Notes under the pieces: generated by a model
Seen by the model: only the letters and a program-made list of their open reading frames with translations
What the model was told of the DNA's origin: nothing
Database searches by the model: none
Position numbers and translations under genes: made by a program
Part shown: one piece after another, positions 46,944 to 56,040 of the stretch
How positions within the stretch are numbered: position 1 is the stretch's first letter
How the letters are laid out: each line of letters opens with the position of its first letter
Assembly: GCA_002951995.1 (NCBI GenBank)
Contig: CP019797.1
Coordinates: forward strand, 2,464,501-2,528,500
Direction of reading: 5' to 3'
From: Stenotrophomonas acidaminiphila
GTDB taxonomy: Bacteria > Pseudomonadota > Gammaproteobacteria > Xanthomonadales > Xanthomonadaceae
Length of the DNA stretch: 64,000 nucleotides

Positions 46944-46982
46944 CCGCGGCGAAACGCGCCTTGGCGCTTTGTGCGGAAGAGC

Positions 46983-47006
46983 GTGCGAGGCGAGCCTCGC
47001 ACCTAC
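46983..47006 (-). repeat. Single GTAG-headed REP palindrome
   Basis: On the minus strand GTAGGTGCGAGGCTCGCC and then TCGCAC: head GTAG plus a GTGCGAGGC/GCCTCGCAC stem. It has the same sequence type as the copy at 47237-47260. Confidence 0.75.
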
Positions 47007-47103
47007 GTGGGCACATCGCGCAACGTGCCGCACGCCGGGCGGAGGGGCCTGCAGGCGCCGGCGGCGGGCGCCGCGGCGGCCAACCATGAAGCATATGCCG
47101 TGG

Positions 47104-47153
47104 CTGGATCGTCCAATGGCACCGCAGGGCCTTCCCTGGATCGTCCAATGGCA
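47104..47153. repeat. Direct repeat, two 18-bp copies 32 bp apart
   Basis: CTGGATCGTCCAATGGCA occurs at 47104-47121 and again, identical, at 47136-47153, in the gene-free gap between the ferritin-like gene and pbpC. The two copies are separated by 14 bases (CCGCAGGGCCTTCC). I cannot link it to a known family. Confidence 0.6.
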
Positions 47154-47181
47154 TCCAAGCGCCGGAGCGGCCGAGGACACC

Positions 47182-47260
47182 GTAGGTGCCGGGCTTGCCC
47201 GGCACAGGGGCCTTCCCGATATCGGGCACGAAGAGCGTGCGAGGCAAGCCTCGCACCTAC
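47182..47260. repeat. Inverted pair of GTAG-headed REPs (BIME-like)
   Basis: GTAGGTGCCGGGCTTGCCCGGC (47182 onward) faces GTGCGAGGCAAGCCTCGCAC followed by CTAC (47237-47260). Between them lies a 12-bp perfect palindrome CCCGATATCGGG (47216-47227). Convergent placement at the 3' ends of the ferritin-like gene and pbpC is usual for REPs. Confidence 0.75.
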
Positions 47261-47280
47261 GCGGGCACAGCGCGCACCGC

Positions 47281-49725
47281 TCAGTGCGCCACGCGGAAGC
47301 GGATGCGGGTCCAGGCACCGTCCGCGGCCAGTGCGGTGAGGCTGTGCTCGCCCGGTTCGTCGAAGTCGCGCACGAACGCGCGCGCGCCTTCTGTCTGCGC
47401 GATCCAGCGCCCGTCCAGCAGCCACTGCACCGTGGTTTCGCTGCCGATCGCCCGTATCTGCAGGCGCGGGCCGTGCACCGCGCCCGGCGCGCGCGCCACG
47501 GTGGCGCGGTCGGTGAGTCCGTCGATGTGTAGGGCGGCATCCTTGCCGCGGCCGTCGTCGGGGCAGTCCGGCGACAGCGGTGGCAGCTGCTGTGCCTGGC
47601 GCTGCGCCTGCGACAGCCATGGCGAGGCCAGCGCCGGCCAGCGCGCGACTTCGCGCGCCTGCCGCTGCGGGTGGCCCTCGCAGCCGGCCGACAGGCGCTG
47701 GCCGCTGCGCGCATCCACCTCGAAGCGCACCTGCCCGGACTGCCACAGCCGCGCATCGCGCTCGGCGAAGGTCGGCGGCACGGTGCCGTCCAGCGCCAGC
47801 GCGTCGAGCCGCCGCTGGCACAGCGCCGGCGGCGTGTCGGTGGCGGCCAGGCCCAGCGGCCAGCACACCGCCACCTCGCCAACGCTGGCCGGCATCGGCG
47901 GCGTGTCGCTGTCGCCGGGCTGGCGCGGCAGGCTGTCGATCACTTCGAACATCAGCGGCAGCGCGGTGACCGCGCCGTATTGGCCGGGCAACGGCGTGCC
48001 GTCCGGGCGCCCCACCCACACGCCGACGGTGTAGCGGCGGGTGCTGCCGATCGCCCAGGCGTCGCGGTAGCCATAGCTGGTGCCGGTTTTCCACGCCACC
48101 GGCGGGCGGCTGCCGGTGTCGAAGGTGCCCAGCCCGTAACCGGGGCGCGGGTTGGACTGCAGGATGTCGCGCACGATCCACGCCGCGCCCGGCGACACCA
48201 GCCGGCGTTCGATGCGCGGGTCGTCGGCGGTGTAGCGCACGCGCCCGGCGATGCCCTGGCGGTTGAGCGCGGCGAAGGCGCCGACCAGGTCCTCCAGGCG
48301 CGCGCCGGTGCCGCCCAGGATCAGCGCCAGGTTGGGCTGCACCCCGTGCGGGAAGCGCAGCTTGATGCCGGCGTTGCCCAGCCGCGCGGCGAAGCGCGAC
48401 GGGCCGACGCGGTCGAGCAGGTCCACCGCCGGTACGTTCAGCGACAGCCGCAGCGCGGTGGCCGCGCCGACCGGGCCGTTGAACGCGGCGTCGAAGTTGC
48501 CGGGGCGGTAGCCGCCGAAGCTCTGCGGCGCATCGACCAGCAGGCTTTCGGAATGGATCAGCCCGTCGTCCAGCGCCATGCCGTACAGGAACGGCTTGAG
48601 CGTGGAGCCGGGCGAGCGCCAGGCCTGCACCATGTCCACGTGGCCCAGCCGCGCCTTGTCGGCGAACGCCACCGAACCGACGTAGGCGCGCGCCTCCAGC
48701 GTGGCGTTGTCCATTACCAGCAGCGCGGCGGAGGTGCGCTCGGGCAACTGCGAGAAATACGCGGCCACGCGCTCTTCCAGGGTGCGCTGCAGGCCGCTGT
48801 CCAGGGTGGTCTGGATCTGCGCCGCGCGCGGTTGCGCACTGTGCAGCCGCTGCGCCAGCAAGGCCGCGTGCAGCGGCTGCTGCAGCGAGCGTGCAACCAC
48901 CGGCTCGATGCGCGCATCGGCCACCGCTTCGTCCGACCAGGCGCCCAGCTCGGCCATGCGCGCCAGCACCTTGTCGCGGGCGCGGCGCGCGGCCTCGGGG
49001 TGGCGGTCCGGGCGCAGCCGGCTCGGCGACTGCGGCAGCACCGCCAACAGCGCGGCTTCGGCATGCGACAGCCGCGCCGCCGGCTTGCCCAGGTAGGCCC
49101 AGCTGGCCGCTTCCACGCCTTCGATGGTGCCGCCGTAAGGCGCGCGCTCCAGGTACAGGTCCAGGATCTGCGCCTTGTCCAGGTGCGCCTCCAGCTGCAG
49201 CGCGCGCAGCAACTGCTTGGCCTTGCCCCACGGCGTGCGCGTGTGCGGGTCGAGGATGCGCGCCACCTGCATGGTCAGGGTGGAGCCGCCGGAGACGATG
49301 CGGCGCTCGGCCAGCATCTGCCCGCCGGCGCGCAGCAGCGCCCACGGATTGATGCCGGGGTGCCGCCGGAACCAGCGGTCCTCGTAGGTCAGCAGTGCCT
49401 GCAGGTACAGCGACGAGACGGTCTTCGCATCGGCCGGGTAGCGCCACACGCCCTGCGCATCGGCGAAGGCGCGCAGCGGCGTGCCGTCGCGGGCGACGAC
49501 CAGGGTGCCGGTGTCGCGTGCGGCCGGCAGCGGCAGCGGGAAGGCGATATCCAGCACCAGCAGCAGCGACAACAGCGCCACCGTGCCCCAGCGCAGCCAT
49601 GGCAGCAGGCGCCGCAAGCGCCCGCGCGGCGGCCGCATCGCCGGATCAGTGCCGCGTTCGCCTCCCGCGCCCGCGGCGGGCGCGGGAGCGGGAGGTACCG
49701 GAGTGCGGGGTGCGGCGCTCGCCAT
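47281..49725 (-). CDS. pbpC: Penicillin-binding protein 1C
   Basis: Encodes 814 residues. A Pro-rich cytoplasmic tail and one helix (about 45-65) precede the GT51 glycosyltransferase domain with EDRWFRRHPGINP (Glu-115), GGSTLTMQVAR and ERAPYGG. The transpeptidase domain has S374-T-L-K377 and VAWKTGTSYGYRDAWA (KTG box), and the C-terminal BiPBP_C domain is present. It makes and cross-links peptidoglycan, though transpeptidase activity of 1C proteins is debated. It lies 57 bases downstream of the alpha-2-macroglobulin gene on the same strand, a pairing conserved in E. coli. Confidence 0.95.
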   Translation of the reverse strand: MASAAPRTPVPPAPAPAAGAGGERGTDPAMRPPRGRLRRLLPWLRWGTVALLSLLLVLDIAFPLPLPAARDTGTLVVARDGTPLRAFADAQGVWRYPADAKTVSSLYLQALLTYEDRWFRRHPGINPWALLRAGGQMLAERRIVSGGSTLTMQVARILDPHTRTPWGKAKQLLRALQLEAHLDKAQILDLYLERAPYGGTIEGVEAASWAYLGKPAARLSHAEAALLAVLPQSPSRLRPDRHPEAARRARDKVLARMAELGAWSDEAVADARIEPVVARSLQQPLHAALLAQRLHSAQPRAAQIQTTLDSGLQRTLEERVAAYFSQLPERTSAALLVMDNATLEARAYVGSVAFADKARLGHVDMVQAWRSPGSTLKPFLYGMALDDGLIHSESLLVDAPQSFGGYRPGNFDAAFNGPVGAATALRLSLNVPAVDLLDRVGPSRFAARLGNAGIKLRFPHGVQPNLALILGGTGARLEDLVGAFAALNRQGIAGRVRYTADDPRIERRLVSPGAAWIVRDILQSNPRPGYGLGTFDTGSRPPVAWKTGTSYGYRDAWAIGSTRRYTVGVWVGRPDGTPLPGQYGAVTALPLMFEVIDSLPRQPGDSDTPPMPASVGEVAVCWPLGLAATDTPPALCQRRLDALALDGTVPPTFAERDARLWQSGQVRFEVDARSGQRLSAGCEGHPQRQAREVARWPALASPWLSQAQRQAQQLPPLSPDCPDDGRGKDAALHIDGLTDRATVARAPGAVHGPRLQIRAIGSETTVQWLLDGRWIAQTEGARAFVRDFDEPGEHSLTALAADGAWTRIRFRVAH

Positions 49726-49782
49726 CCATCATCCATTCATTGCCGCGCGGGCGCGCGCGGTGGCATGCGCCCGCGGTGATCG

Positions 49783-52700
49783 TCATGGCTGCACGACGGT
49801 GATCGTGGTCGGGTTGGACCGGCCCACGCCGCGCAGCTCGGGACGGTACATGTCCTCGGCCAGCGGCGGCGGCACGGTGTAGGTGCCCGGGGTGACCGCG
49901 CGCACCAGGTAGAACACCCGCGCGGTGCTGCCGCGCGACAGGTTCAGCGCGGCCACGTAGCGGTCGTCGCGGAACTCTTCGTGCTTGGCATCGGCCGCGC
50001 CGCCACGGTCGTTGATCTGGATGCCGTCCACCACCACGTCGGCCCATTGTTTGGCGTCGCCGAGGTTGAAGTTCTCGATCTCCAGGCCGGCCGGCAGCAG
50101 GTCGGTCAGCAGTGCGTCGGGCATGGCGGTGTTGGCAGTGACGCTCAGGCGCACGATCAGCGCCTCGCCTTCCTTCAGCGGCCGCGGGGTCCACGGCTTG
50201 CCGTCGGTGGTGAACCAGGCGCGCTCGATGCCGATCACGCTGTTGTCCGGCGCCGGCGCCTGCCGCGGAATGCCGGCCACTTCCAGGCTGGCGAACATCG
50301 GCGCCTGGCCCTGCGGGGTGAAGCGCACGCCCTGCGCCAGCTGCGTGGCGTCGAACACCCGCGCGAACAGCTTGCGCGCGTCGATGGCTTCGCGCGCCGG
50401 GCCCACCGCCAGTTCACCGGAGACCAGCTTCTTCTGGTCGGCCATCAGCGCCTTGCCCAGCCGCGCCAGCGCCACCTGCTCCTGGGTGCTCAGCCACAGC
50501 CAGCCGGCGTTGCGGCGCGCGTCCAGTTCGCGGCCCAGGCTGACCGCGCGTGCGTCGTACCCGGGCTTGGCCAGGCCGTGCTCGTGCAGCAGCGCGATCA
50601 TCAGCGCGTCGTCGCGCAGCGGGCTGCCGTAGTCGCCGAAATACGCCGGGCGGTCCTTGCCGGCCATGCCGAAGCCGGCGGCGATGGCGGCCTGGCCGCG
50701 CTTGCTATCGCCCTGCAGCGACAGTGCCACGCCCAGGTGCACCAGCGACAACCCGGTCACCGCCTTGCCGCGCTCGTTGTCATACAGCGCGCGCAGCGTG
50801 CCCAGCGGGGCGCGGTTGACCCGGGCCAGCACGTAGCCCGAATACGCCTGGTTGGCGAACTTCAGCGCCTCGCGGCGGTCCTGGCCGTAGAACTGGTTGC
50901 CGCCGCTGAGCAGGTCCTCGCTGATCCGGTTCAACGCCTTCTGCAGCACGTTGTCCGGCACCGCGAAGCCGGCATCCTTGGCGTCGAGCAGGAACTCGGC
51001 GATGTACGGGGTCAGCGCCGGGTTGACGTAGTCGTCGCTGCCCCACATCGAGAAGTTGCCGTTGGCCACCTGCATCGAGGCCAGCCGCCCGAACGCGCCT
51101 TCCATGCGCTCGCGGCGGGCCTTGGCGTCCAGCCCGTCGGCGCCGAGCATGGCCGAGGTGGCCTGGTCCAGCAGCAGTGCCGCATAGCCCTTGCTGGTGG
51201 TCTGTTCGGCGCAGCCGTAGGGGTAGTTCAGCGCGCCCTGCAGGGCCGAGGCGAACGGGATCGGCGGCAGCGGGCTGACCAGCATGCGTGCGTGGACCGA
51301 ACCGGCCATCAGCCCGCCGGCGAAGGCGCTGTCCAGGGTGACCGGCGCCAGCGGGTCGAGCGTGCGGGTCTGCGCGCGCAGCACCTGCGGCCAGGCCGCG
51401 CGCACCGGCAGGTCGTAGCGGCGGTCGACCTTGAAGCCGTTGCCGTCCACCCGCACCCGCACCTTGGCCACGGTGTAGCCCTCCTGCGCGCTGAGCGGGA
51501 AGCTCAGGGTCTGCTTGGCGTCGGCGGCCAGCTGCAGCCGGCGCGCGGCCTCGCCGATCGCCAGCGGGCCCTCGCCGTCCACCCGCACCGTGAACTCGCC
51601 GGGCTTGCCGGTGAAGTTTTGCACGTCCAGGGTCACCGTGCTGCGGTCGCCAGGGGCCATGACCCGCGGCATGCTGGCCTCGGCCAGGATCGGCGCGCGC
51701 ACCACCGTTTCCACGTCGCGGTTGCCGTAGCGCGTGTCCGAATACACCAGCGCCGACACCCGCAGCGTGCCGTTGAAATCCGGTACCGGCAGGGTGATGC
51801 GGGCGTTGCCCTTCGCGTCGAGCGCGACCGGGCCGGAGAACAGGTCCACGGTCTGCACCCGCGCGGTCGGGCGCCGCGCCTGCGGCAGCGCCTGCAGCGC
51901 CATGTCGCCGCCGAACTTGAGCTTGCCGCTGTTGCCCTCGAAGCTCTCGATCACCCGCCCGTAGATGTCGTAGGCGTCCACCCCCAGGCGGCGCTGCGCG
52001 AAGAAATGCGCGTTGGCGTCGGGCACCGCGAAGCGGGTGATGTTGAGGATGCCCACGTCCACCGCCGAGACGGTGACGTGCGCCGGCTTGCCGGCCAGCT
52101 CCGGCGCGCTGACGGTGACCGTCATCGGCTGTTCGGGGCGCATCTGCTTCGGCGCCACCAGGCCCACCGCGATGCGGCGGTCACGGCGGTCCATCGGCAC
52201 GTGCGCCACGCCCACGGCGCGCGCCGGGGTGATCTTGCTGGACGCGCTGCCGCCGCGGAACACCAGCGCGGTGACGTAGACGTCGTGCCGCTCCCAGTCC
52301 TGGGTGACCGGGATCTCGAAGGTGCTGCCCGGCTTGGCCTCGATGTCCTGCACGTACAGCATGCGGTCGCTTTCGACCATCAGCACGCCACGCCCGGCAT
52401 GCGGCGGGGTCAGGGTCACCTTCAGCGTGTCGCCGGCCTTGTAGCCGGTCTTGTCCAGGGCCAGCTTGACCTTGTCCGGGCGCGCGTCGAGCCCGCGGTT
52501 GTCGTCGTTCCAGCTCCAGCCGGCGCGGAACGGGTAGCGCATGGTCAGCCCGGTGGCCGGGTCGAACACGTCCACCCGGTATTCGCCCCACTCCACCGGG
52601 AAGTCGAACCGGGCGGCGGTGGCACCGACATCGAGGGTGCGGGTTTCCTTGTTCTCGAAGCGGCGGGTGAAATCGTAGTCCCAGCGGTTGTCGGTGAAGG

Positions 52701-54702
52701 TCCAGTGGTAGTCGCGCAGTTCGCGCACCAGGGTGACCTTGAGCCCCTTGGCCGGCTGCGGCTTGCCGTCGGCATCCACGCGCAGCAGCTCGAAACGCGC
52801 GTTGGCGTTGGCGTCGGCGCCATCGGTGTCGCTGAACAGCGGGCGCACCGCGACCAGCGCCGGTGCCGGCCACAGCACGCGCTTGAGGGTGCGGGTGACG
52901 GTGCGGCCGCCGGTCTCGTAGACGCTGGCCGAGACCAGCGCCGCCACCGGCGTACCCTTGCCGACCTCGTCCGGCAGGGCGATGTCCTGGCGCAGCCGGC
53001 CGTCGCTGGGCAGGGTGGTGTCGATCACGTCGCTGGCGTCGCGCGGCAGGCTCACGGTCGGGTCGCCGAAGAACCAGCCCGGCATCGATTCCAGCGGGTG
53101 CTGCTCCACCGCCACCGCCAGCCGGGCGGTGAAACGGTTGCCGTCGGCCGGCGCGCCGTACAGGTACGCGGCGTCGGCCTGCAGCTTCAGCGGTTCGCCC
53201 GGCTTGAGCGTCTTCTGCGTGCTGTCCAGGTCCAGCTTCATGCGCTCGGGCAGGAATTCCTCGATGCGCAGGGTCAGGCCCTGCACCGCCTCCTTGCTGG
53301 CCGGGTCGGTACGGAACTCGACCTGCCAGCGGCCGGTGGGCGCCTCGGCCGGGATCGCCTGTTCGAAGCTGAAATAACCCTGCGCGCCCGGCTGCAGGCG
53401 GGTTTCGCGGAACACCTTGCCGTCGGGCTGCTTGAGCCGCAGGAACACCGGCTGCGCGCCCTTGTCCGGCGCGGTCACCGGCTTGCCGTCGTTGTCGCGC
53501 AGCAGCGCCGACACGCGCACCGTCTCGCCGGGGCGGTACAGGTCGCGGCCGGACCAGGCGAACACGTCGAACCATGCGTTCTGGCGCCCGGCCACGGCGA
53601 ACTCGCTCAGGTCCAGCGCCGGCTGGTTGAACGGCAGCATCGTGGTGTCGGCACCGCTGCTGGCCACCAGCACGTGCGCGGCGTCCAGGGTGTAGTTGAG
53701 CAGCGCGTTGCCGTTGGCGTCGGTCTGGCCCTTGAGGATGGTCTCGCCCTTGCCGTCGAGCACCCGCAGCTCGACCTTCTTCAGCGGCGCGCCGGAGGCC
53801 AGCGAGGCGGTGTGCACGAACAGCTGCTCCTTGTAGGCGCGGGTGTGCAGGCCGATGTCGCTGACGGTGAAGAACGCGGTGTCGTACTCGCCCTCGAAAC
53901 TGCCGGCGCGCTTCATCACCGCGAAGTACAGGCCCGGCTGCTGCAGCTCGCGGATCTCCTGGATCGGCAGGTAGGTCAGCACCCGTTCGTTGGGCTTGCC
54001 GCCGAGCACGAAGCGGTTCAGGTAGACCGGCTCGGCCAGCTGCGAGATCGGCGTGTGCTCGCCGTAGTCGCTGTCCAGCTCCCAGCTGCCGCGACGGCCG
54101 CCGCGCTGGTACTGGCTGAAGAAGCTGGGCAGGTTCTTCTCGCCCACGCGCAGGAATTCGACGTCCACTTCCGGCACGTTGACCGACACCACCGGCAGGC
54201 CGCGGCTCTCGCGCGCCGGCAGCACGCTGCCCTGCGAGGCGAAGCCGGCGGCCGGCTTCAGTTCGCCGGTGAACACCTGCTGGCGCACTTCGCGGCCCAG
54301 GCGGCTGCCGTCGGCGGCGAGCAGGTCGGCCGAGACGACCAGGGTGTAATCCCTGGCAGCCTCGACATAGGGATAGCGCAGGGTCTTGCCGTCATCGGAC
54401 AGCGACCAGCTGCTGTCCTCGGTGCCGACCTTTTCCTCGAAGCGCAGCAGCTTGTCGAAGTCCTGGGTGCCGACCAGCGGCTGCGAGAACTCCACCGCAA
54501 GCGACAGCCCGTCGCCGCCCTTCTGGTCGGGCCAAACGCGCACCAGCGCGAAACCCTTGACCTCGTCGCGCTTGGCCTGGATCGCCTCGCCGCTGGCGCC
54601 GGGCAGCTGCCCGGTCTCGTTGCGCTTGCAGCCGGCCAGCATCGCCAGCGCCACCAGCGCGGCGGCGCCCCAGCGCATGTGCTTCCACTTCCTGTTGCCC
54701 AT
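49783..54702 (-). CDS. Bacterial alpha-2-macroglobulin (YfhM-type) lipoprotein with thioester
   Basis: Encodes 1639 residues from ATG 54702 behind AGGAGA. The lipoprotein signal ends ALAMLAGC. Multiple MG domains, a bait-like region near ARGEATARRP-type sequence (PQARRPTARVQTVDLFSG) and the thioester motif C1164-A-E-Q1167 in YPYGCAEQTTSKGY are present. These proteins trap proteases in the periplasm and are thought to protect the cell together with PbpC during envelope damage. It is first in a two-gene operon with pbpC. Length matches E. coli YfhM (1653). Confidence 0.93.
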   Translation of the reverse strand: MGNRKWKHMRWGAAALVALAMLAGCKRNETGQLPGASGEAIQAKRDEVKGFALVRVWPDQKGGDGLSLAVEFSQPLVGTQDFDKLLRFEEKVGTEDSSWSLSDDGKTLRYPYVEAARDYTLVVSADLLAADGSRLGREVRQQVFTGELKPAAGFASQGSVLPARESRGLPVVSVNVPEVDVEFLRVGEKNLPSFFSQYQRGGRRGSWELDSDYGEHTPISQLAEPVYLNRFVLGGKPNERVLTYLPIQEIRELQQPGLYFAVMKRAGSFEGEYDTAFFTVSDIGLHTRAYKEQLFVHTASLASGAPLKKVELRVLDGKGETILKGQTDANGNALLNYTLDAAHVLVASSGADTTMLPFNQPALDLSEFAVAGRQNAWFDVFAWSGRDLYRPGETVRVSALLRDNDGKPVTAPDKGAQPVFLRLKQPDGKVFRETRLQPGAQGYFSFEQAIPAEAPTGRWQVEFRTDPASKEAVQGLTLRIEEFLPERMKLDLDSTQKTLKPGEPLKLQADAAYLYGAPADGNRFTARLAVAVEQHPLESMPGWFFGDPTVSLPRDASDVIDTTLPSDGRLRQDIALPDEVGKGTPVAALVSASVYETGGRTVTRTLKRVLWPAPALVAVRPLFSDTDGADANANARFELLRVDADGKPQPAKGLKVTLVRELRDYHWTFTDNRWDYDFTRRFENKETRTLDVGATAARFDFPVEWGEYRVDVFDPATGLTMRYPFRAGWSWNDDNRGLDARPDKVKLALDKTGYKAGDTLKVTLTPPHAGRGVLMVESDRMLYVQDIEAKPGSTFEIPVTQDWERHDVYVTALVFRGGSASSKITPARAVGVAHVPMDRRDRRIAVGLVAPKQMRPEQPMTVTVSAPELAGKPAHVTVSAVDVGILNITRFAVPDANAHFFAQRRLGVDAYDIYGRVIESFEGNSGKLKFGGDMALQALPQARRPTARVQTVDLFSGPVALDAKGNARITLPVPDFNGTLRVSALVYSDTRYGNRDVETVVRAPILAEASMPRVMAPGDRSTVTLDVQNFTGKPGEFTVRVDGEGPLAIGEAARRLQLAADAKQTLSFPLSAQEGYTVAKVRVRVDGNGFKVDRRYDLPVRAAWPQVLRAQTRTLDPLAPVTLDSAFAGGLMAGSVHARMLVSPLPPIPFASALQGALNYPYGCAEQTTSKGYAALLLDQATSAMLGADGLDAKARRERMEGAFGRLASMQVANGNFSMWGSDDYVNPALTPYIAEFLLDAKDAGFAVPDNVLQKALNRISEDLLSGGNQFYGQDRREALKFANQAYSGYVLARVNRAPLGTLRALYDNERGKAVTGLSLVHLGVALSLQGDSKRGQAAIAAGFGMAGKDRPAYFGDYGSPLRDDALMIALLHEHGLAKPGYDARAVSLGRELDARRNAGWLWLSTQEQVALARLGKALMADQKKLVSGELAVGPAREAIDARKLFARVFDATQLAQGVRFTPQGQAPMFASLEVAGIPRQAPAPDNSVIGIERAWFTTDGKPWTPRPLKEGEALIVRLSVTANTAMPDALLTDLLPAGLEIENFNLGDAKQWADVVVDGIQINDRGGAADAKHEEFRDDRYVAALNLSRGSTARVFYLVRAVTPGTYTVPPPLAEDMYRPELRGVGRSNPTTITVVQP

Positions 54703-54802
54703 GGCGTTCTCCTGCAGACGCGGCGAGTATAGCCGCCGCCCGGGAACCCCTCGTGTGCGCGACGGCACGCCTGCGGTGGCGAGCCGGCTGCGCCCGGGCC
54801 TT

Positions 54803-55990
54803 TCAGAACGTGTCGCCGGGCACGCGTACCGCGCCCTCCATCAGCACCCGCGCCGAGCGCGACATCACCGCCTTGGTCACCGTCCACTGGCCGTCGACCC
54901 GGGCCACCGCGGCGCCCACCCGCAGGGTGCCGGAGGGGTGGCCGAAGCGCACCGCCTCGCGCTGCCCGCCGCCGGCGGCCAGGTTCACCAGCGTGCCCGG
55001 CACCGCCGCGGCGGTGGCGATGGCGACCGAGGCGGTGCCCATCATCGCGTGGTGCAGCTTGCCCATCGACAGGGCGCGCACGTTGAGGTCGATGTCGGCG
55101 GCGGCGATGTGCTTGCCGCTGGAGGCGACGTAGTCCCTGGCCGGCGCGACGAAGGCGACCTTGGGCGTGTGCTGGCGGGTGGCCGCTTCTTCCGGCGCCC
55201 GGATCAGGCCCATGCGCAGCGCGGCGGCCACGCGGATGGCCTCCAGCCGGGCCAGCGCCGCCTTGTCCTCGTTGATCGCCGGCTGCAGTTCGGTGCCGTC
55301 GTAGCCGATGGCGGCCGCGTCGACGAACACGGTGGGAATGCCGGCGGTGATCATCGTCACCTTGAGCGCGCCGACGCCGGGCACGTCGAGCTCATCGACG
55401 AGGTTGCCGGTCGGGAACATCGAACCGCCCTCGCCTTCGTCGTCGGACGGATCGATGAACTCCAGCACGATCTCCGCCGCCGGGAAGGTGACGCCATCCA
55501 GTTCGAAATCGCCGGTTTCCTGCACCTGTCCGTCGCGCACCGGCACGTGCACGATGATGGTCTTGCCGATGTTGGCCTGCCACACCCGCACCGCCACGGT
55601 GCCATCGCGCGGGATGCGCGCGGCCGGGACGAAACCGTTGGCGATGGCGAACGGCCCCACCGCGGTGCTGAGGTTGCCGCAGTTGCCCGACCAGTCGACG
55701 AACGCGCTGTCGATGGAGACCTGACCGTACAGGTAGTCGACATCGTGGTCCGGCACCGAGGCCGGGGCGATGATCACGCACTTGCTGGTGCTCGACGTCG
55801 CCCCGCCCATGCCGTCGGTGTGCTTGCCGTACGGGTCGGGCGAACCGATCACGCGCATCAGCAGCGCGTCGCGCGCCGGGCCGGGCACCTGCGCCGCTTC
55901 CGGCAGGTCCTGCAGGCGGAAGAACACGCCCTTGCTGGTGCCGCCGCGCATGTAGGTGGCGGGAATGCGGAGTTGCGGGAGAAATGCCAT
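54803..55990 (-). CDS. prpF: PrpF, 2-methylaconitate cis-trans isomerase
   Basis: Encodes 395 residues: RIPATYMRGGTSKGVFFRLQDLP (conserved Lys near the active site), DGMGGATSSTSKC, WSGNCGNLSTAVGPFAI and MGKLHHAMMGTASVAIATAAAVPGT. This is the PrpF family, required with AcnD in organisms that lack PrpD. It isomerises the product of AcnD so that AcnB can complete formation of 2-methylisocitrate. It is the last gene of the prp operon, 50 bases after acnD. Normal length. Confidence 0.95.
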   Translation of the reverse strand: MAFLPQLRIPATYMRGGTSKGVFFRLQDLPEAAQVPGPARDALLMRVIGSPDPYGKHTDGMGGATSSTSKCVIIAPASVPDHDVDYLYGQVSIDSAFVDWSGNCGNLSTAVGPFAIANGFVPAARIPRDGTVAVRVWQANIGKTIIVHVPVRDGQVQETGDFELDGVTFPAAEIVLEFIDPSDDEGEGGSMFPTGNLVDELDVPGVGALKVTMITAGIPTVFVDAAAIGYDGTELQPAINEDKAALARLEAIRVAAALRMGLIRAPEEAATRQHTPKVAFVAPARDYVASSGKHIAAADIDLNVRALSMGKLHHAMMGTASVAIATAAAVPGTLVNLAAGGGQREAVRFGHPSGTLRVGAAVARVDGQWTVTKAVMSRSARVLMEGAVRVPGDTF

Positions 55991-56040
55991 GGAACGGTTC
56001 CTTGCGATGAAAGACGGCCCGTTGCCGGGCCGTCGGGGTA

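Noticed and set aside
49981-54732. A 1583-residue frame antisense to the alpha-2-macroglobulin gene
   Set aside because: The same artefact as above; the opposite strand has a signal peptide, conserved domains and a thioester motif.
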